Assembly (NCBI RefSeq): GCF_001905905.1
Contig: NZ_LIVT01000003.1
Coordinates: forward strand, 759,001-823,000
Reading direction: 5' to 3'
DNA length: 64,000 bases
Origin: Streptomyces sp. CB02366
GTDB lineage: Bacteria > Actinomycetota > Actinomycetes > Streptomycetales > Streptomycetaceae
Below are positions 62,064 through 64,000 of this stretch, one piece after another. Each line of letters starts with the position of its first letter. Positions within the stretch are counted from its first letter, which is position 1. The position numbers and the translations under genes are program-made. The notes below the pieces were generated by a model. The model saw only the letters and a list, made by a program, of their open reading frames with translations. It had not been told where the DNA came from and ran no database searches.

Positions 62064-62108
62064 GTTTGCCTGTAGCAACCAACGGCTTCTATCGTTGCCC
62101 TAAGCAAC
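62064..62108 (+). promoter_or_regulatory. Twin inverted repeats; probable MarR operator
   Basis: GTTTGC-CTGTA-GCAAC at 62064-62079 and GTTGC-CCTAA-GCAAC at 62094-62108 share the half-sites with the same 5-base spacer, and are offset by 29 bases. They lie directly before the MarR start codon, with an AT-rich segment just upstream, as expected for autorepression. Confidence 0.75.
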
Positions 62109-62117
62109 AACATCATC

Positions 62118-62651
62118 GTGAGTGTGCTGGGGGTTCCCGTGGCGGCAAGGAGTAGTTACGAGGAACTGGCCCGGCAGCTCAGCGCCGTCGGAGCCGTCAA
62201 GAGAGGGCTGGCCCGCGCACTGCCCGCCGCCTGCCCGGCGGGGTCCGCAGCCGTGCTGACCCTCCTGGACCGGCACGGCGAGATGCGCATCAGCCGACTC
62301 GCCGAGCTGCTGTCCGTGGACATGTCGGTGACCAGTCGCCACGTGGCCCATGTGGCCGATCGCGGCTGGATCGAACGGTCCCCGGACCCGGCGGACAAGC
62401 GGTCCCGCATCCTGCGGCTGACCCCCGGCGGGCACGCGCAGCTCGACGAGCTGACCCGGCGGACCACCGAGATGTTCGCCCACAACCTTCAGGACTGGAC
62501 CGACGAGGACGTCGGCCTGCTCAACGCGCTGCTGTCACGACTCCGCGACAGCTTCGCCTGTCGTGGAGCGGGCGGCTGCAGCCCCGGAAGCCATACCGGG
62601 GAGTGCAGGAACCGCCTCGGCAACGAGGCTCACACCCGTACACCTGTGTAA
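62118..62651 (+). CDS. MarR-family transcriptional regulator
   Basis: The 177-residue regulator has a winged helix at about residues 45-115. LTLLDRHGEMRISRLAELLS, VTSRHVAHVADRGWIERSPD (recognition helix) and ADKRSRILRLTPGG (the wing) match MarR. The C-terminal region contains Cys-bearing segments (FACRGAGGCS, GECRN) that could sense redox or metal, though this is speculative. GTG 62118 or GTG 62139 may be the start. It probably represses itself and the exporter 30 bases downstream. Confidence 0.9.
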   Translation: MSVLGVPVAARSSYEELARQLSAVGAVKRGLARALPAACPAGSAAVLTLLDRHGEMRISRLAELLSVDMSVTSRHVAHVADRGWIERSPDPADKRSRILRLTPGGHAQLDELTRRTTEMFAHNLQDWTDEDVGLLNALLSRLRDSFACRGAGGCSPGSHTGECRNRLGNEAHTRTPV

Positions 62652-62681
62652 CAGAAGCAAATACGCACGGATAGGAACTCA

Positions 62682-64000
62682 ATGGCTACGACCACACCCA
62701 CCGGTGTGCGGGGCGGCCACGCCAAACACGGAGGGCACGCGGGCCACACCGGCTCCGGCGCCCCCGAGGGCACGCCGATGACGCACCGACAGATCATGGA
62801 GGCGCTGACCGGGCTGCTGCTCGGCATGTTCGTCGCGATCCTGTCGTCGACGGTCGTCTCCAACGCCCTGCCCGAGATCATCTCCGACCTCGGCGGCGGC
62901 CAGAGCGCCTACACCTGGGTCGTGACGGCCTCGCTGCTGGCCATGACCGCCACCACCCCGCTGTGGGGCAAGCTCTCCGACCTCTTCAGCAAGAAGCTGC
63001 TGGTCCAGATAGCCCTGATCATCTACGTCCTGGGCTCGATCGTCGCCGGTCTGTCGACCAGCAGCGGCATGCTCATCGCATGCCGGGTCGTCCAGGGCAT
63101 CGGCGTCGGCGGTCTCTCCGCCCTCGCGCAGATCGTCATGGCCGCGATGATCGCCCCGCGCGAGCGCGGCCGTTACAGCGGCTACCTGGGCGCGGTCTTC
63201 GCCGTCGCCACCGTCGGCGGCCCGCTGCTCGGCGGCGTCATCACCGACACCAGCTGGATGGGCTGGCGCTGGTGCTTCTACGTCGGCGTGCCCTTCGCGG
63301 TCATCGCCCTGATCGTGCTCCAGAAGACCCTGAAGCTCCCCGTCGTCAAGCGCGAGGGCGTGAAGGTCGACTGGTCCGGCGCGTTCTTCATCAGCGCCGC
63401 CGTCTCCCTGCTGCTGGTCTGGGTGACCTTCGCGGGCGACAAGTACGACTGGCTCTCGTGGCAGACGTACGTCATGGTCGCGGGCTCGGTCCTGCTCGGC
63501 CTGATCTTCGTGTTCATCGAGTCGCGGGCCGCCGAGCCGATCATCCCGCTGCGCCTCTTCCGCAACCGCACCATCACGCTGGCCTCGGTCGCCTCGCTGT
63601 TCGTCGGCATCGCGATGTTCGCGGGCACCGTCTTCTTCAGCCAGTACTTCCAGCTGGCGCGCGGCAAGTCGCCGACGATGTCCGGCGTCATGACCATCCC
63701 GATGATCGCGGGCCTCTTCCTCTCCTCGACCGTCTCCGGTCAGGTCATCACCAAGACCGGCCGCTGGAAGGCGTGGCTGGTCACCGGTGGCTTCCTGGTC
63801 ACGGCCGGGCTCGGGCTGCTGGGCACGATCCGGTACGACACCCCGTACTGGCACGTCGCGGTCTTCATGTTCGTCATGGGCCTCGGCATCGGCATGATGA
63901 TGCAGAACCTGGTCCTCGCCACGCAGAACCAGGTCGCGCCCGAGGACCTCGGCTCCGCCAGCTCCGTCGTCACCTTCTTCCGTTCCCTCGGTGGTGCGAT
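62682..64000 (+). CDS. DHA2-type (EmrB/QacA) MFS drug exporter, C-terminus outside window
   Basis: The frame is open to the right edge of the window, giving 439 N-terminal residues. After a His/Gly-rich cytoplasmic tail (GGHAKHGGHAGHTG), the first helix starts near residue 40. Family motifs include the N-terminal LSSTVVSNALPEI, GKLSDLFSKK (motif A) in loop 2-3, RVVQGIGVGG (motif B) and GPLLGGVITD (motif C of antiporters). About 11 helices are visible, and 14 are expected. It uses proton exchange to export hydrophobic compounds. The ATG lies 30 bases after the MarR gene, in one operon. Confidence 0.93.
   Translation, partial: MATTTPTGVRGGHAKHGGHAGHTGSGAPEGTPMTHRQIMEALTGLLLGMFVAILSSTVVSNALPEIISDLGGGQSAYTWVVTASLLAMTATTPLWGKLSDLFSKKLLVQIALIIYVLGSIVAGLSTSSGMLIACRVVQGIGVGGLSALAQIVMAAMIAPRERGRYSGYLGAVFAVATVGGPLLGGVITDTSWMGWRWCFYVGVPFAVIALIVLQKTLKLPVVKREGVKVDWSGAFFISAAVSLLLVWVTFAGDKYDWLSWQTYVMVAGSVLLGLIFVFIESRAAEPIIPLRLFRNRTITLASVASLFVGIAMFAGTVFFSQYFQLARGKSPTMSGVMTIPMIAGLFLSSTVSGQVITKTGRWKAWLVTGGFLVTAGLGLLGTIRYDTPYWHVAVFMFVMGLGIGMMMQNLVLATQNQVAPEDLGSASSVVTFFRSLGGA

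Overview
The window is high-GC (third codon positions almost all G or C) with GTG starts, ATGA/GTGA gene overlaps and many actinomycete-specific families, including paired sigF/sigN-like sigma factors, a tRNA adenosine deaminase-associated protein, LytR_C, HTTM/DUF5819 and lysyl oxidase-like genes. It is a Streptomyces or very close relative. No taxon search was run.

Region 1 (1-14041) looks like the right end of an integrated element. It carries the 3' part of a class I lanthipeptide/thiopeptide-type RiPP locus (lanB-like dehydratase cut by the window edge, lanC, a stand-alone SpaB_C-like protein). A convergent four-gene Wadjet (JetABCD) plasmid/phage defence operon follows, then a wrecked IS5-type transposase. 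The region ends at a 56-bp 3' fragment of tRNA-Ser(GGA) running from the anticodon loop to CCA, followed by the terminator expected for the original tRNA gene. That fragment is the type of scar left by tRNA-targeted integrases.

Region 2 (14.3-22.3 kb) holds envelope and secreted functions: a DCC thiol-disulfide oxidoreductase gene with an in-frame amber codon, its HTTM and DUF5819 partners, a DUF3494 ice-binding-like secreted protein, a secreted lysyl oxidase-like protein and an unknown membrane protein.

Region 3 (22.4-36.5 kb) is a corrin-ring (cobalamin) locus: a riboswitch-controlled cobN, then cobG, cobH, a cobI-cobJ fusion, cobK, cbiD, cobM and cobL. A two-gene AAA-ATPase plus TOPRIM-like cassette (32511-34405) sits between cbiD and cobM. 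It resembles a defence module and is the best candidate here for a little-described system.

Region 4 (36.7-46.6 kb) is mostly core genome: a YCII/DGPF protein with its ECF sigma factor, a secreted M28 aminopeptidase, a VapB-like small protein, LytR_C, upp, the deaminase-associated protein, tadA, tRNA-Ser(CGA) and a wHTH/zinc-knuckle protein of unknown role.

Region 5 (46.7-57.4 kb) is a complete type I-E CRISPR-Cas locus. An AT-richer leader precedes a seven-repeat array and the operon cas3::cse1 fusion-cse2-cas7-cas5-cas6-cas1-cas2, and a two-repeat mini-array lies beyond cas2.

Region 6 (57.5-64 kb) has a Uma2-family nuclease-fold protein, a tiny membrane protein with a Dabb-domain protein, two tandem SigB/F-family sigma factors, a small tail-anchored protein, and a MarR regulator with a paired operator ahead of a DHA2-type MFS exporter that runs off the window. 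Three potential defence systems (Wadjet, ATPase/TOPRIM pair, CRISPR-Cas) lie within about 52 kb.
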